This document shows positions 34,791 through 44,510 of a stretch of DNA of 64,000 bases, piece after piece. Source of the stretch: Lachnospiraceae bacterium XPB1003 (lineage in GTDB: Bacteria > Bacillota > Clostridia > Lachnospirales > Lachnospiraceae); contig FMVK01000010.1 of NCBI GenBank assembly GCA_900102065.1, forward strand, positions 62,001 to 126,000, in the 5' to 3' direction. The translations under genes and the position numbers were made by a program. The notes below the pieces were generated by a model. That model did not search any database. It had not been told where the DNA came from and was given only the letters and a program-made list of their open reading frames with translations. Each line of letters begins with the position of its first letter. The first letter of the stretch is position 1.

Positions 34791-36677
34791 TTATTGGATC
34801 GTTATCCCCTCAACGGGATTATCAAGGGAATTCTTCGCTATCTCATACCAGTTCTTTAGGTTTGAAAGCTTTGTCTGTTCATCCGGTGTAAGCGTGCCCT
34901 TTGCTTCAAGTTCTGCTATGGGATCAAGGAAATACTTCTGCAAGAGTTCTGTCGCATCCCCATTTCCTATGATGATCGCTATCTCTTTATGACCATGACA
35001 TTTCTTATAACCATAGCAAGTCGTTACATCCTTACATCCCGGATTACAGTATTTTTTGGTTCCATCAGTCTGGAGATGTCCGGGGCATGTATGACCTGTG
35101 ACCTTATCACAGGAATTATGAGCAGGATCAGGAGAACTATGGTATTTCCATGTAGCATCACAATTCCAGCAAACACCTCCGCATCCCGGCCATGCGTGCT
35201 TTTTCCCCTTACTATCTTTATAAAAGGCGTAGCAAGAATAGTTATTATCCAGACGAAGTGTTCCATCGCAATATAGATAATCCCCTATACCGTCTCCATT
35301 TTTATCATTAAGTGGCTGCTCGACTCTATATGTGATCAGATCAAAAAGTTCTTCTGCTATTTCATCAGCGTTTGCTTTTGTATAGCCTTCACCATATTTT
35401 GCCAAAAGGCAGGCATTAAACACGGGGCCAAGGATTTTAATATATTCCTCATCATTTATAAGTCCACAATCCGGATTTCTTATATTAGTCGGTTTAACGG
35501 TATCTCCAAGTGACGTACCTGCCATATTCCAGATCATGAAATGATTATAGCCTTCTGCTCTTAACTCTTTTTCTCTCTTTTGAAGCTCCACTATATATTC
35601 ATCTTTCATCACCGGTACCTTTTCTGCAAGATAATCCGCAAGGGGCTGTTCTTCAACATCTCCGGAATCACCGATCCAGGAAACCGGAGCCATCGGGATA
35701 ATCGCAGCACTTAAGATCTGCCAGCAGGTAAATATAGCCAAAAGCACCGCACCTATGATAAATACCGTCTTAAAATTTGTTATTACAAAGGAAATCACTT
35801 TTACCAGATTCTTAACTGCATTAACGATATTTTTTGCGATATTTACAGGATTCGTTGCTCTATTTATTTTCGAACGTTTTTTCCATCCGCCCCTTCTCCA
35901 CCAGTTCTTTCCCCATAGAAACCTCTTGGTGCCATTACCGATACTGTAACCGGCTTGTCCTGCAAGTTTTGTTCCGCGAAAAGCCCCCCTTACACCAATA
36001 GAACCTGCCGCTCTTGCTGAGCTCCAGGCTGCGCTGCCTGCTTTTCCTGCCACATCATAGAAAATCCTGGTCTCATCACCGGAAAAGACATTATCATCAT
36101 TGGAAACCTCATTATAGGGATTTGACTGATCCTTAACATAATTGAAAACAGCAATACCGGTCCACTTAAGTTTCCCTTCCGCTCTCTCTGCTCCTCTTTG
36201 GGTCAGATTTCCTACCCTTCCTGCCAGGTTCTTTAACCGAGTCCCCGGTTTCTTTCCCCACCTCTTACTCTGCATATACCCGCGGTATTTGAACATACGA
36301 TTTTTAGCCGGATTAAATGTATTTCTTTTAAGAGTCGGGATATCCGTCGCCTGAATAAGAGTTTTACCCCTTTTTTCACTCTTATATTTTAAACTCTCAT
36401 CTGAGGCTATGACTGAGTTCCCCACTCCAAGCTTTTCATCAGCAAATATCATATTTTTTCTTCTGCCAAGTGATTCACTTGCAGTTATCTTTGATTTGCT
36501 GCACCCAAGCGACTCGTCCGCTCCTATTACAGACCGACTTCCTTCAAGCCTTTCATCAGCAGTTATCACCGCACGCGAACAAGAAAGGCTCTCATCCGCA
36601 CCTATAACAGATTTCGGTGCTTTTGAAGCCTCTCTCCGGTTTATCTTTCTGGTGTTTTCCCACGAATCCCACTTCAT
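34791..36677 (-). CDS. CD1108-like T4SS membrane protein with N-terminal 13-residue repeats
   Basis: 628 residues. Six tandem 13-residue repeats occupy residues 23-100 (SVIGADESLSCSR, AVITADERLEGSR, SVIGADESLGCSK, ...). A long basic region follows, then a membrane helix at about 318-340 (FKTVFIIGAVLLAIFTCWQI) and an extracellular cysteine-rich part with many CxxC and HxC pairs (GHTCPGHLQ, YCNPGC, CYGYKKCHGH). Position after VirB4 matches CD1108 proteins, but no NlpC/P60 or lysozyme domain is visible at the C-terminus. Start overlaps the virB4 stop by ATGA. Confidence 0.75.
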   Translation of the reverse strand: MKWDSWENTRKINRREASKAPKSVIGADESLSCSRAVITADERLEGSRSVIGADESLGCSKSKITASESLGRRKNMIFADEKLGVGNSVIASDESLKYKSEKRGKTLIQATDIPTLKRNTFNPAKNRMFKYRGYMQSKRWGKKPGTRLKNLAGRVGNLTQRGAERAEGKLKWTGIAVFNYVKDQSNPYNEVSNDDNVFSGDETRIFYDVAGKAGSAAWSSARAAGSIGVRGAFRGTKLAGQAGYSIGNGTKRFLWGKNWWRRGGWKKRSKINRATNPVNIAKNIVNAVKNLVKVISFVITNFKTVFIIGAVLLAIFTCWQILSAAIIPMAPVSWIGDSGDVEEQPLADYLAEKVPVMKDEYIVELQKREKELRAEGYNHFMIWNMAGTSLGDTVKPTNIRNPDCGLINDEEYIKILGPVFNACLLAKYGEGYTKANADEIAEELFDLITYRVEQPLNDKNGDGIGDYLYCDGTLRLDNNYSCYAFYKDSKGKKHAWPGCGGVCWNCDATWKYHSSPDPAHNSCDKVTGHTCPGHLQTDGTKKYCNPGCKDVTTCYGYKKCHGHKEIAIIIGNGDATELLQKYFLDPIAELEAKGTLTPDEQTKLSNLKNWYEIAKNSLDNPVEGITIQ

Positions 36678-39589
36678 GCTGTTTGATCTGTATTTTTCTG
36701 CTTCATGAATTCCTTAAGTTCCTCAGGATTGGTTGTCATATATCTGTACAGCGGATTATCCTTCGGAAAAACATCACCGAAAGGCACAATCGTACCGCCC
36801 TTTCTGATAAGCCCATGACCTTTATCTGCATTCGTTATATATGAAAGCTGGTCCTCACCTATTGAAAACATATCTTCAAGTATCTTTCTGTTCTGATCCG
36901 ACTGACTGAGCATACAGGTAAACAGTGAATTTCCAAGCATTCCTCTCGCCTTCTCGCTCTGAAGCAGCGTATCAACTGACTGAGTGATTCCCGTCACTTT
37001 TCCGCCATATTTTCTTACACGAGCATAGAGCTGATCGGCAAAGTTCTCAGAAGTCTTGTTCTTGAACATCAGATGAAACTCATCTATATAGATAGATGTG
37101 GATATCTTGTTCCTGTTCGCACAAAGCTTGTTCCAGATAAGTTCAGATACGACAAGCAATCCAACATTCTGAAGATTGCTTCCAAGAGCAGAGATATCAA
37201 AGCAGATAAGCCTGTTATGAAGATCCACGTTTGTTTTCTTTGCAAAAATAGAGAGCGAACCTGTTGCATACGTTCGTAGCGCTAGTCCCAGATCCTTCGC
37301 ATCCTGTTCTTCCTGTTCCATGATCTTCTCATAGAAATCAACGAATGTCGGAAGTTTTTCAGGATCATAATCCTGAATATATTCCTGATAAATGAGCCCC
37401 GTCACATGATCGATGATTGACTGCTGTGCTGCTGATAATCCTCTCGCCATCGACTCACATACAGACAAAAGAAAGTCAACCTTCTCCGCGATGGGATCCC
37501 CCTGGGAAGCATAGTTCTTATCCATGTCACAGATATTTATATAATTAGGACTGCCCACTCCGATCTTAATAACCTGGCCATGAAGCTTTTCAACTATATC
37601 CCCGTACTCTGCCTCTGGGTCAATGATGTAGATCTGCTCATCCGGAAGCGAAAAGAACGTGCTCAAAAGCTCCTTCTTTACCAAAAACGACTTTCCCGAT
37701 CCCGATTCCCCAAGTATAAAACCATTAGGATTATTCAAAGTCTTCCTATTGATACGAATCATATTCCCACTTACGAGATTCAACGAATAATACACACCAC
37801 CCTTATCATTCAGCTCTTGTGAGGTAAAGGGCAGAAATAAGCCAAGCGATTCCGTTGTAAGTGTTCTCTTTAATGGCAGACAGTCATGGCCAAGCGGGAG
37901 CAGATGTTTGAAGCCATCCTCCTGTTGCCACTTCATGACCTGCATCTGGGCAAGTTTTCCCCTAACTGCAGCAACGACAAGCCCCTGATTTTCATCAAGT
38001 TCTTCCTTTGTCTTTCCAAAAAGCAACACACCTATAACACAATGGAACATACGTTGATTCTGTGTCTGCAGATTATTAAGGAGTTTATCCGCTTCTTCCA
38101 TTGTATATTTGAGTTCATGATTTATCGCCATCTCAGGATCGTAACCGGCTTTTACGGCTTTCTTCTGTTTCTCCTGTTTTTCCTGCTCCATCGATGTTAT
38201 CTTTTTCCTTACAAGATCTATCGCTTTATCGATGTCCATTGCCTGCGAAGAAACCGTCACCATCATCTCCATAGGAAAATCGGTAAGTTTTTCCATAAAG
38301 TCATCCGTCATCTTGCTTGGAAGGTTTGTGATGTAAAATGCCCTGCACATACGGTCATCGATCACTATCCTGTCAGTATCAAACTGCATCCCAAATGGGG
38401 CGATGTAATCCTTTGATGACAGACCCTGCAGTTTTATAAAATCCCAATCCAGCTCATCAGCTAACCTTCCTATCTCATCAGGTCTTAGCAGATCGTGAAG
38501 GATCCCAAGCCTGCGTTCCGTGTTCTGCATTTTGAAACGAGATCCAAAACGTCCCATGAGCTTCCCGACCTCCATCTCGACCTTTCCAAATTTCAGTTCT
38601 GCCTCATACGGGTCTTCGGCCTCCAATGTGATCGTCATATACATTTCCTTACGAATATCATTTCGTCCGAGATTGAACTGCTTCTTAAGCATCTTATTGA
38701 AGTTTTTAATATCTTCCTCATATCCTTCTATAGGCTTTACATATATCTCATCAAGCAGGGACTGAACATTTACAGGCTTGTTATATATCGTATAACTCAT
38801 CTGCGTATGCGTATCAAAGTAATTGAGCACATCACCCCACTTCTGAAATATATCTGCCTGTTCATCAAGGCGTGCGACCTGATAATTTACATCAGTAAAA
38901 TCAAAGCACTTTGAATATTTTCCGGGTGCTATCTCAAATAAACCATGTTCATAATCTGCAATATACGGTATTGATTCTTGAGATGTGCGAGGGATACTCC
39001 CTTTTCCTGCAGTCTGCTTCTTTTTAGGCAGTTTGCTCTTTGCATTTCTTCTTTTTGCAGTCTCTGCTTTTTTCTTTTTTTCTTCCAACGCCTTCGCCTT
39101 TTTACGGTCTCGTTCACGCTTCTTTTTCTCTTTAGGAGTCAGTTCACTTTCATCATCTCCATCATTCTTGAAATCGTCTTCAGATCCTTCCGTTTCACTC
39201 TCGCTTTCACGTTCAGTTTCAGGTTTTAATGACGTATTCTCTTTGATATCTCCTTCTTTTTCAGCTTCCTGTTCCAATTCCTGCCAACAATTCCTTATCT
39301 TATATTTCCTCTTTGAAGGAAGGATAAAGAGCTGACTGCAGACTCTGGTAATGATTTTTTCAAAATGTATGCCCTGATATTTAAAGAAGCCAATCATTAC
39401 AACCGGAACTGCTATCTCTATGATAAGAATAGATGTCACATCATCGCCAAGATAAGGCTTTGCAAATATATACAATGGTACGCAGGTTAAGGCAATGGCT
39501 AAAACACATATGATCTGTCTTACACTTAAGCCAAATGCCAGCTTATCCTCAAAATCTGTAATCTCTTTCGGAATCTCTCTTTCGATCAT
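36674..39589 (-). CDS. virB4: PrgI-VirB4 fusion ATPase of the T4SS
   Basis: 971 residues from MIEREIPKEITDFEDKLAFGLS, five bases after AAGGAGG. Residues 1-98 are a PrgI-like membrane protein with two helices; residues about 99-199 are a charged K/E-rich linker; the rest is the VirB4/TraE ATPase with Walker A GESGSGKS (about 627-634), Walker B-like YIDEFHLMFK and the VirB4 motif RKYGGKVTGITQSVD. The ATPase drives pilus and channel assembly. PrgI and VirB4 are separate genes in many Gram-positive systems. Confidence 0.93.
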   Translation of the reverse strand: MIEREIPKEITDFEDKLAFGLSVRQIICVLAIALTCVPLYIFAKPYLGDDVTSILIIEIAVPVVMIGFFKYQGIHFEKIITRVCSQLFILPSKRKYKIRNCWQELEQEAEKEGDIKENTSLKPETERESESETEGSEDDFKNDGDDESELTPKEKKKRERDRKKAKALEEKKKKAETAKRRNAKSKLPKKKQTAGKGSIPRTSQESIPYIADYEHGLFEIAPGKYSKCFDFTDVNYQVARLDEQADIFQKWGDVLNYFDTHTQMSYTIYNKPVNVQSLLDEIYVKPIEGYEEDIKNFNKMLKKQFNLGRNDIRKEMYMTITLEAEDPYEAELKFGKVEMEVGKLMGRFGSRFKMQNTERRLGILHDLLRPDEIGRLADELDWDFIKLQGLSSKDYIAPFGMQFDTDRIVIDDRMCRAFYITNLPSKMTDDFMEKLTDFPMEMMVTVSSQAMDIDKAIDLVRKKITSMEQEKQEKQKKAVKAGYDPEMAINHELKYTMEEADKLLNNLQTQNQRMFHCVIGVLLFGKTKEELDENQGLVVAAVRGKLAQMQVMKWQQEDGFKHLLPLGHDCLPLKRTLTTESLGLFLPFTSQELNDKGGVYYSLNLVSGNMIRINRKTLNNPNGFILGESGSGKSFLVKKELLSTFFSLPDEQIYIIDPEAEYGDIVEKLHGQVIKIGVGSPNYINICDMDKNYASQGDPIAEKVDFLLSVCESMARGLSAAQQSIIDHVTGLIYQEYIQDYDPEKLPTFVDFYEKIMEQEEQDAKDLGLALRTYATGSLSIFAKKTNVDLHNRLICFDISALGSNLQNVGLLVVSELIWNKLCANRNKISTSIYIDEFHLMFKNKTSENFADQLYARVRKYGGKVTGITQSVDTLLQSEKARGMLGNSLFTCMLSQSDQNRKILEDMFSIGEDQLSYITNADKGHGLIRKGGTIVPFGDVFPKDNPLYRYMTTNPEELKEFMKQKNTDQTA

Positions 39590-39622
39590 TTTTACCTCCT
39601 TATACAATGAAACCGGTAACAG

Positions 39623-40474
39623 TTATCCCTGCCCAAGTGCAGCCTTGGCAAACTGTCCTGATTTCCGAACCAACATAAGTGTCACGAAACAGCACAAAAT
39701 AAGCTTTGTAGCAGCCAGAGCTGCATCGTCTATACTTGAAAGTGCATCCGTTGTAAATCCTGAAGCAAAACCAGTGAAATCTATCACATCATCAAAAATC
39801 GTTGGCATTGCAGACATAGCTAAAATCACCGTCAACCCCTGAACGCATACAGAAGCGAAATGCAACATAAACTGCTTTGTTACCTGACCGTGGTCGAATA
39901 GGATAAGACAGATCGGCACAGATGAAATTGCTGTGAGGAATATCACCTCTATGCCCCTGCCTATAGCCATAAGAAATACACCTATGCCGACTGAAAGGAG
40001 CGAAAGACTAACAAGAAGTGTTACAACAAATATACCCAAACCTTCAAAGAATCCTGCATCATTAAGTGCTCCAACCAGTTGCGTTTTAAGAGGAAGTTCA
40101 AATGATCTGAGGCTCCACGGATCTGCACCGATACTTGTAATCCACTCACCGGAAGTTGCATAGACCGCCTCCATCACAGCTCCCATATACGTCATCGCTC
40201 CATAGGCTAATGCAAACTTTGCCAATATCGTTACAAGGAGCTTTACATTCAGTCCTTCCATCTGTATCGCAACCTTTATAAACTCAACAAAAAAACAAAC
40301 AGCCAATATCGTTTTACATATCGACTGCAGTTCTGTCTGACAAGTATCTACCAATCCCCACAGGGTCGGGTACTTTGTATCCAGATCACAAGTAAGAACA
40401 TCTATCGCCAGCGAATACAAAGAAAAAAATATCTCTTCACTGTAGATCAATATCCAGCTAAGCGGTGCAAGCAT
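39623..40474 (-). CDS. VirB6/TrbL-like channel protein
   Basis: 283 residues with about six membrane helices, starting MLAPLSWILIYSEEIFFSLYS. The middle part LVSLSLLSVGIGVFLMAIGRGIEVIFLTAISSVP is typical of this Gram-positive VirB6 group. Conserved position between virB4 and the coupling protein. Good AGAGGAG site. Confidence 0.85.
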   Translation of the reverse strand: MLAPLSWILIYSEEIFFSLYSLAIDVLTCDLDTKYPTLWGLVDTCQTELQSICKTILAVCFFVEFIKVAIQMEGLNVKLLVTILAKFALAYGAMTYMGAVMEAVYATSGEWITSIGADPWSLRSFELPLKTQLVGALNDAGFFEGLGIFVVTLLVSLSLLSVGIGVFLMAIGRGIEVIFLTAISSVPICLILFDHGQVTKQFMLHFASVCVQGLTVILAMSAMPTIFDDVIDFTGFASGFTTDALSSIDDAALAATKLILCCFVTLMLVRKSGQFAKAALGQG

Positions 40475-40475
40475 T

Positions 40476-42785
40476 TTAACTCCTCTCTGTCTTTTCCCTA
40501 TCGTTCTTTAAGACTTTATCTATTTCTGATATATCAAGATCCTCATTTAGGTCTGCTATTTCATCTTCAGACGGGATCCCATCTTCTATCATTTCATCAA
40601 CTTCAGCATTTATGAACATATCAACCACTTCAACATCTGCCCCATCGTATTTTTCAAACTCGCTTGCCTCTTCGCCATCTGCTATGATCTCATCATCCGG
40701 CGCTGCCACATACTTATCGGCTTCAAGTTCGAAATTTTCAGCAGCCTTCATCATGTCCAGTTCTATAACAGGATCCGGCTCTTTCTTATATTCTTCTTTC
40801 TTTACGTTTTTATTCCCATCTTCTACAGGTCTATCCCCTTCATAAGATTCATACGATGGGTCGATATCGTCAGGCTTATATTGAAGATCCATCTTTCCGT
40901 CTTCACCGACTTTTTTCTCCACCTCATCGTTCTCACACATAAACACGTTTTTCGCCTTATCTGCATCCCAGGTGTATTTGTAGTTCGGATGATATGCAAA
41001 ATAGTTCTTATCAGAATAAAACGGATTCTTACCCGCTATAAACAGGATGCACTTCCTGTTATTGATTTTCCCTACTTCATCCGGTGTCATCAGCTCTCGT
41101 CCTAATTTATCCTCTGCCGTGGTCGAAGATGACTGCGTACCTTTCTGTCTTGAGTAATTCCTTTTATCGTATGTGCCCTTTCCAAGTTTTTCTGATATAT
41201 ATTTAAGATTGTCCGTATGACCAACCCCTCCCAGATATAAGAAAGTCGAACAGTTATCAACTATCGTGCCCCATGTCTTCTCATACATTGATTTAAGCTG
41301 GTCAAGCGACTGGATTATGATGGAAATGCTTACCCCAAAGCTCCTGGCGTAAGAAAGGATACTGTCAAAAGAAGGTATCCTACCGGTGTTATAGAACTCA
41401 TCCAAGATAAATCTCACCGGGATAGGCAGCTTCTGGTCATGCTTAACAGTTGCCGTATACTCGATCATGTCAAACATCTGCACATACAAAAGATTTGCTA
41501 TGAAGTTGAACACCTTCTCCATGGGCGGCAAGACAATAAAAATAGCTGTCCTTTCTTCTCCAAGAAGTTCAAGATGCATATCATCGTTGCTTACGATTCT
41601 CTGGATATTCTTATTATCAAAGGCTCCAAGTTTGCTCTTCATAGTTGCAAGCACTGAATTTGCCGTTCTTCCTTTGCACTTATTTCTGAACTCCTTATAC
41701 TTCCTGTAAGCATTCAATGCATCATAGTCACCGGCAAAATGTTCGTTATACTCCCTAAAGAACATATCCAGATCACTGTCTTCTTTATCATGATCTTCAT
41801 CGATACTTAGTTTCGAAAAGAGCCACATCACAGTATTCATATTTCGCTCTTCTTCCACAAAACCATAATGGACTGCCAGAAAAAGTGCCTCCAGGCAAGC
41901 AATACTCATTTCAGTCCAGAATGCTTCCCCTTTTTTACTCTCAGGATCCGCAGAATACTCCATTATCGCTGTGGCAAGCTTTTTTACCTGATTTTCGAGC
42001 TCTCCTACGTCATTTCTTACATTGATATACTTAAACGGGTTATATCTTAACGACCTCTTCTGGTCCTTTAGGTTCAAAACCCTCACCTTATATCCGGCTT
42101 TTTCTTTTAGGAAATATCCGGTACGCTGCAGGATTTCTCCTTTTGGATCTGTTATGACATAACATGGACTGTACTTTGAATCTGCAGCCTGAAGGATATT
42201 CGGCATTGCATAACCCGTGGTCTTACCTGCACCTGACCCGGCCATGACAAGTGTGTTACAGTTAAGCGAATCCGTATGATATAGACTCAAGCTCTCCGTC
42301 TTGGTAAGCAAAATGTCCGAAAATCTATATTTTTCCTCTGCATCTTTTATCCTCTCTGCTTTTTCAGCCTTTGAAAGCTTTTTATCTTTCTTTATCTTTT
42401 GTCTCGTTGCATATAGACATCCCTTTCCAGAAAGGTAAGCAACCTGTTTGGGCACTCCCCATTCTGCGGTACCATATTCCTTACCCGTTATGAACTTACG
42501 CTTATTCGTATATACATAACCTGCCGTCAGCAGACAGATAAGTACAGTCCCCAACAAAAACTTCGGAGAAGATTCAGTCCATCCAACGTGCCCGGTTTCC
42601 ATCCTTTGAGTAAGGTCTGATAAAAACAAAGACATATTGAAATTTTCTCTCCCACCAGCCGTTATCACGGGACTGAGTAAGGCTTTATCATAAGAAAGTG
42701 CTGCGATCAGCGCTACATACAAAGCAAAGATCGCCAGCATTATAGGAATGATGTAATCAGTAATCTGCTTTTTCTTAGGTTCCAT
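40476..42785 (-). CDS. Type IV coupling protein (VirD4/TcpA-PcfC)
   Basis: 769 residues. Two N-terminal membrane helices (about 12-32 and 76-92). Walker A MAGSGAGKTTGYAMPN at 181-196, VITDPKGEI as the early beta strand, Walker B IPVRFILDEFYNTG, and IIIQSLDQLKSMYEKTW. The tail of about 120 residues is very acidic (EIIADGEEASEFEK...), a possible docking surface. It delivers the relaxase-DNA complex to the channel and works with the PcfB-like protein directly upstream. Confidence 0.95.
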   Translation of the reverse strand: MEPKKKQITDYIIPIMLAIFALYVALIAALSYDKALLSPVITAGGRENFNMSLFLSDLTQRMETGHVGWTESSPKFLLGTVLICLLTAGYVYTNKRKFITGKEYGTAEWGVPKQVAYLSGKGCLYATRQKIKKDKKLSKAEKAERIKDAEEKYRFSDILLTKTESLSLYHTDSLNCNTLVMAGSGAGKTTGYAMPNILQAADSKYSPCYVITDPKGEILQRTGYFLKEKAGYKVRVLNLKDQKRSLRYNPFKYINVRNDVGELENQVKKLATAIMEYSADPESKKGEAFWTEMSIACLEALFLAVHYGFVEEERNMNTVMWLFSKLSIDEDHDKEDSDLDMFFREYNEHFAGDYDALNAYRKYKEFRNKCKGRTANSVLATMKSKLGAFDNKNIQRIVSNDDMHLELLGEERTAIFIVLPPMEKVFNFIANLLYVQMFDMIEYTATVKHDQKLPIPVRFILDEFYNTGRIPSFDSILSYARSFGVSISIIIQSLDQLKSMYEKTWGTIVDNCSTFLYLGGVGHTDNLKYISEKLGKGTYDKRNYSRQKGTQSSSTTAEDKLGRELMTPDEVGKINNRKCILFIAGKNPFYSDKNYFAYHPNYKYTWDADKAKNVFMCENDEVEKKVGEDGKMDLQYKPDDIDPSYESYEGDRPVEDGNKNVKKEEYKKEPDPVIELDMMKAAENFELEADKYVAAPDDEIIADGEEASEFEKYDGADVEVVDMFINAEVDEMIEDGIPSEDEIADLNEDLDISEIDKVLKNDREKTERS

Positions 42786-42821
42786 CAGCCTTTTCCCTTA
42801 TCATTAATCTGTCATAACTTT

Positions 42822-44291
42822 TTATCGTTCGCGTATTCTTGGAGTCTTTGTCTTTACAATTTCTTTGCCTATAGGTAATGCCGCCACTGTTTTTTCTCGT
42901 TGCCTGCTTATCCCTTTCTCCCAAAGGCTTTTAACCATAGTTTTTTGAACCGTAACACCAACAGTTCTACCATCACGTGATACAGCTTCCTTTTGCATAT
43001 CTCGCATGAGCATCAGCCCTGCAATCTTATCTGCATCACGCTCTAATCTGGACAATTCATTTTCAAGATCACTTATCAGCTTAGATACCCTGTCCATTTC
43101 ATCTATAAGTGTCTCTTTCCTTTTAGGATTACTTTCTGAAAGTGCCTCTTCGCTCAACTCCCTGCTTCTGATGCTTGCCCTAGCAAGCTGCTGGTTTATA
43201 CGGATCTCATTTTGTATTACGCTCTGCATTGCTGCATCTGTGTTATCCTTCGTATTCAGCTTTCCAAGGTCCTGCGTTAGTCTTTCCTTCCTCTGCGCAA
43301 AGTTTTCACCTATTTGATTTCTGATTTCCTCAGCTTCTGCCCTCTCCTTCATATAAGATGCATATCGTTCATACTGTTCCTTGTCCGGGAAAATAAGGAG
43401 ATCATCAGAAAAACGGCCTTTTTCCTTAAGTTCATTTTTCATGTTTATCCAATGTTTCCTCCCGACATCGGACTCATTCTCTCCATCTAATCCCGAGTAA
43501 TGAAGAAACTGACCATGATCAAATTCGCTACACCTCTGCATTTTTCCATTTATCTTTAAGTCAAACCTTGTCTGAAGGTACTTATGCCCTTCACGTTCTG
43601 CCAACTCATATGCAACCTCCATATGATTAGCCGGTTTCATCCTTTCGCATATAATCACCTGTTTATCCGGTGAATGTTCTTTTGTATTAGCAGTAATACG
43701 ATCCAGCACATCTTCAAACAAAAAAGGCGGACTGGCATCCTTCTTCCCTTCTTTTATATCTTCAAGGATTTTTTGATTTGAATTCTCATTAAATGACTTT
43801 AGATCAGTGGTAAGCGCCTCAGTCTGTTTATCCCGAAGAAGCTTATTCTTCAACATCTCAGCCTGTATCACCTTCAATATTTCTACATCTTTATCCCTAT
43901 AAAATAGCTGATACTCAAACGATCCTTTTTCATCAGGATCCTTTTTCCTGATAGCTGAAAAAGGCAGTCCCAATCTCTTCGCATACTTTGCAAACTCTTT
44001 CATCTGAGACTTGGTGAACTTACAGTCAGCCGCCATCAGACAAGAATTAGTCCTTGCCGTATATTTCACAAGCTTCCTGTAATTTACTTCCGCTTTGAGG
44101 CTCCGGTTCTTAAAGGCACGTGCACCGATATTTATTCCCTCCATCGGGATAGATGCCACTTTTATCACACCATTCCATGCACTTCTCCCTGCCATCTGCA
44201 TTACATCACCTACAGACTGCATAAGTATCCTTGATGCTTCCCGCATCATCGTATCCACAGGATTTACCTGAGCCATATCATCAGCAAGCAT
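42822..44291 (-). CDS. PcfB/DUF3801-like relaxosome-coupling adaptor
   Basis: 489 residues from MLADDMAQVNPVDTMM, eight bases after GGGAGG. The region at about 70-145 (NYRKLVKYTARTNSCLMAADCKFTKSQMKEFAKYAKRLGLPFSAIRKKD...QLFYRDKDVEILKVIQAE) is the DUF3801/PcfB domain. A long C-terminal coiled coil follows (RKETLIDEMDRVSKLISDLENELSRLERDADKI). PcfB bridges relaxase and PcfC; the next gene is the coupling protein, which supports this. Usual PcfB is shorter. Confidence 0.8.
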   Translation of the reverse strand: MLADDMAQVNPVDTMMREASRILMQSVGDVMQMAGRSAWNGVIKVASIPMEGINIGARAFKNRSLKAEVNYRKLVKYTARTNSCLMAADCKFTKSQMKEFAKYAKRLGLPFSAIRKKDPDEKGSFEYQLFYRDKDVEILKVIQAEMLKNKLLRDKQTEALTTDLKSFNENSNQKILEDIKEGKKDASPPFLFEDVLDRITANTKEHSPDKQVIICERMKPANHMEVAYELAEREGHKYLQTRFDLKINGKMQRCSEFDHGQFLHYSGLDGENESDVGRKHWINMKNELKEKGRFSDDLLIFPDKEQYERYASYMKERAEAEEIRNQIGENFAQRKERLTQDLGKLNTKDNTDAAMQSVIQNEIRINQQLARASIRSRELSEEALSESNPKRKETLIDEMDRVSKLISDLENELSRLERDADKIAGLMLMRDMQKEAVSRDGRTVGVTVQKTMVKSLWEKGISRQREKTVAALPIGKEIVKTKTPRIRER

Positions 44292-44335
44292 AACCGTATC
44301 CTCCCTTCTCATCCTTCATAATCCGAACCTGTCGC

Positions 44336-44354
44336 AACATATGTGGTATGTCAA
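44336..44354 (-). promoter_or_regulatory. Conjugation box 5 (before the pcfB-T4SS operon)
   Basis: Reads TTGACATACCACATATGTT on the minus strand, 45 bp before the ATG at 44291. Probably drives 44291-34791. Confidence 0.75.
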
Positions 44355-44398
44355 GCGCAAATAAAAAGGACCTTCCCGACACAATTTCGAGAAAGTTC

Positions 44399-44417
44399 TT
44401 GACATGCCACATATCTT
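44399..44417 (+). promoter_or_regulatory. Conjugation box 6 (before the pilin gene)
   Basis: Reads TTGACATGCCACATATCTT, divergent from box 5, 44 bp away, and 94 bp before the pilin ATG. Confidence 0.75.
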
Positions 44418-44510
44418 ACAAGAGGTTGAAAAAGTAGTAAGCCTGCGGTCTCTACCGTCGAACGACTATATTTTCACGGATATTTTTAGAGAAAAAGGAG
44501 AAAAAGCGAA

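Noticed and set aside
38929-39335. Frames on both strands in the VirB4 linker region
   Set aside because: Low-complexity lysine/glutamate codons give open complement frames; the VirB4 frame continues through.
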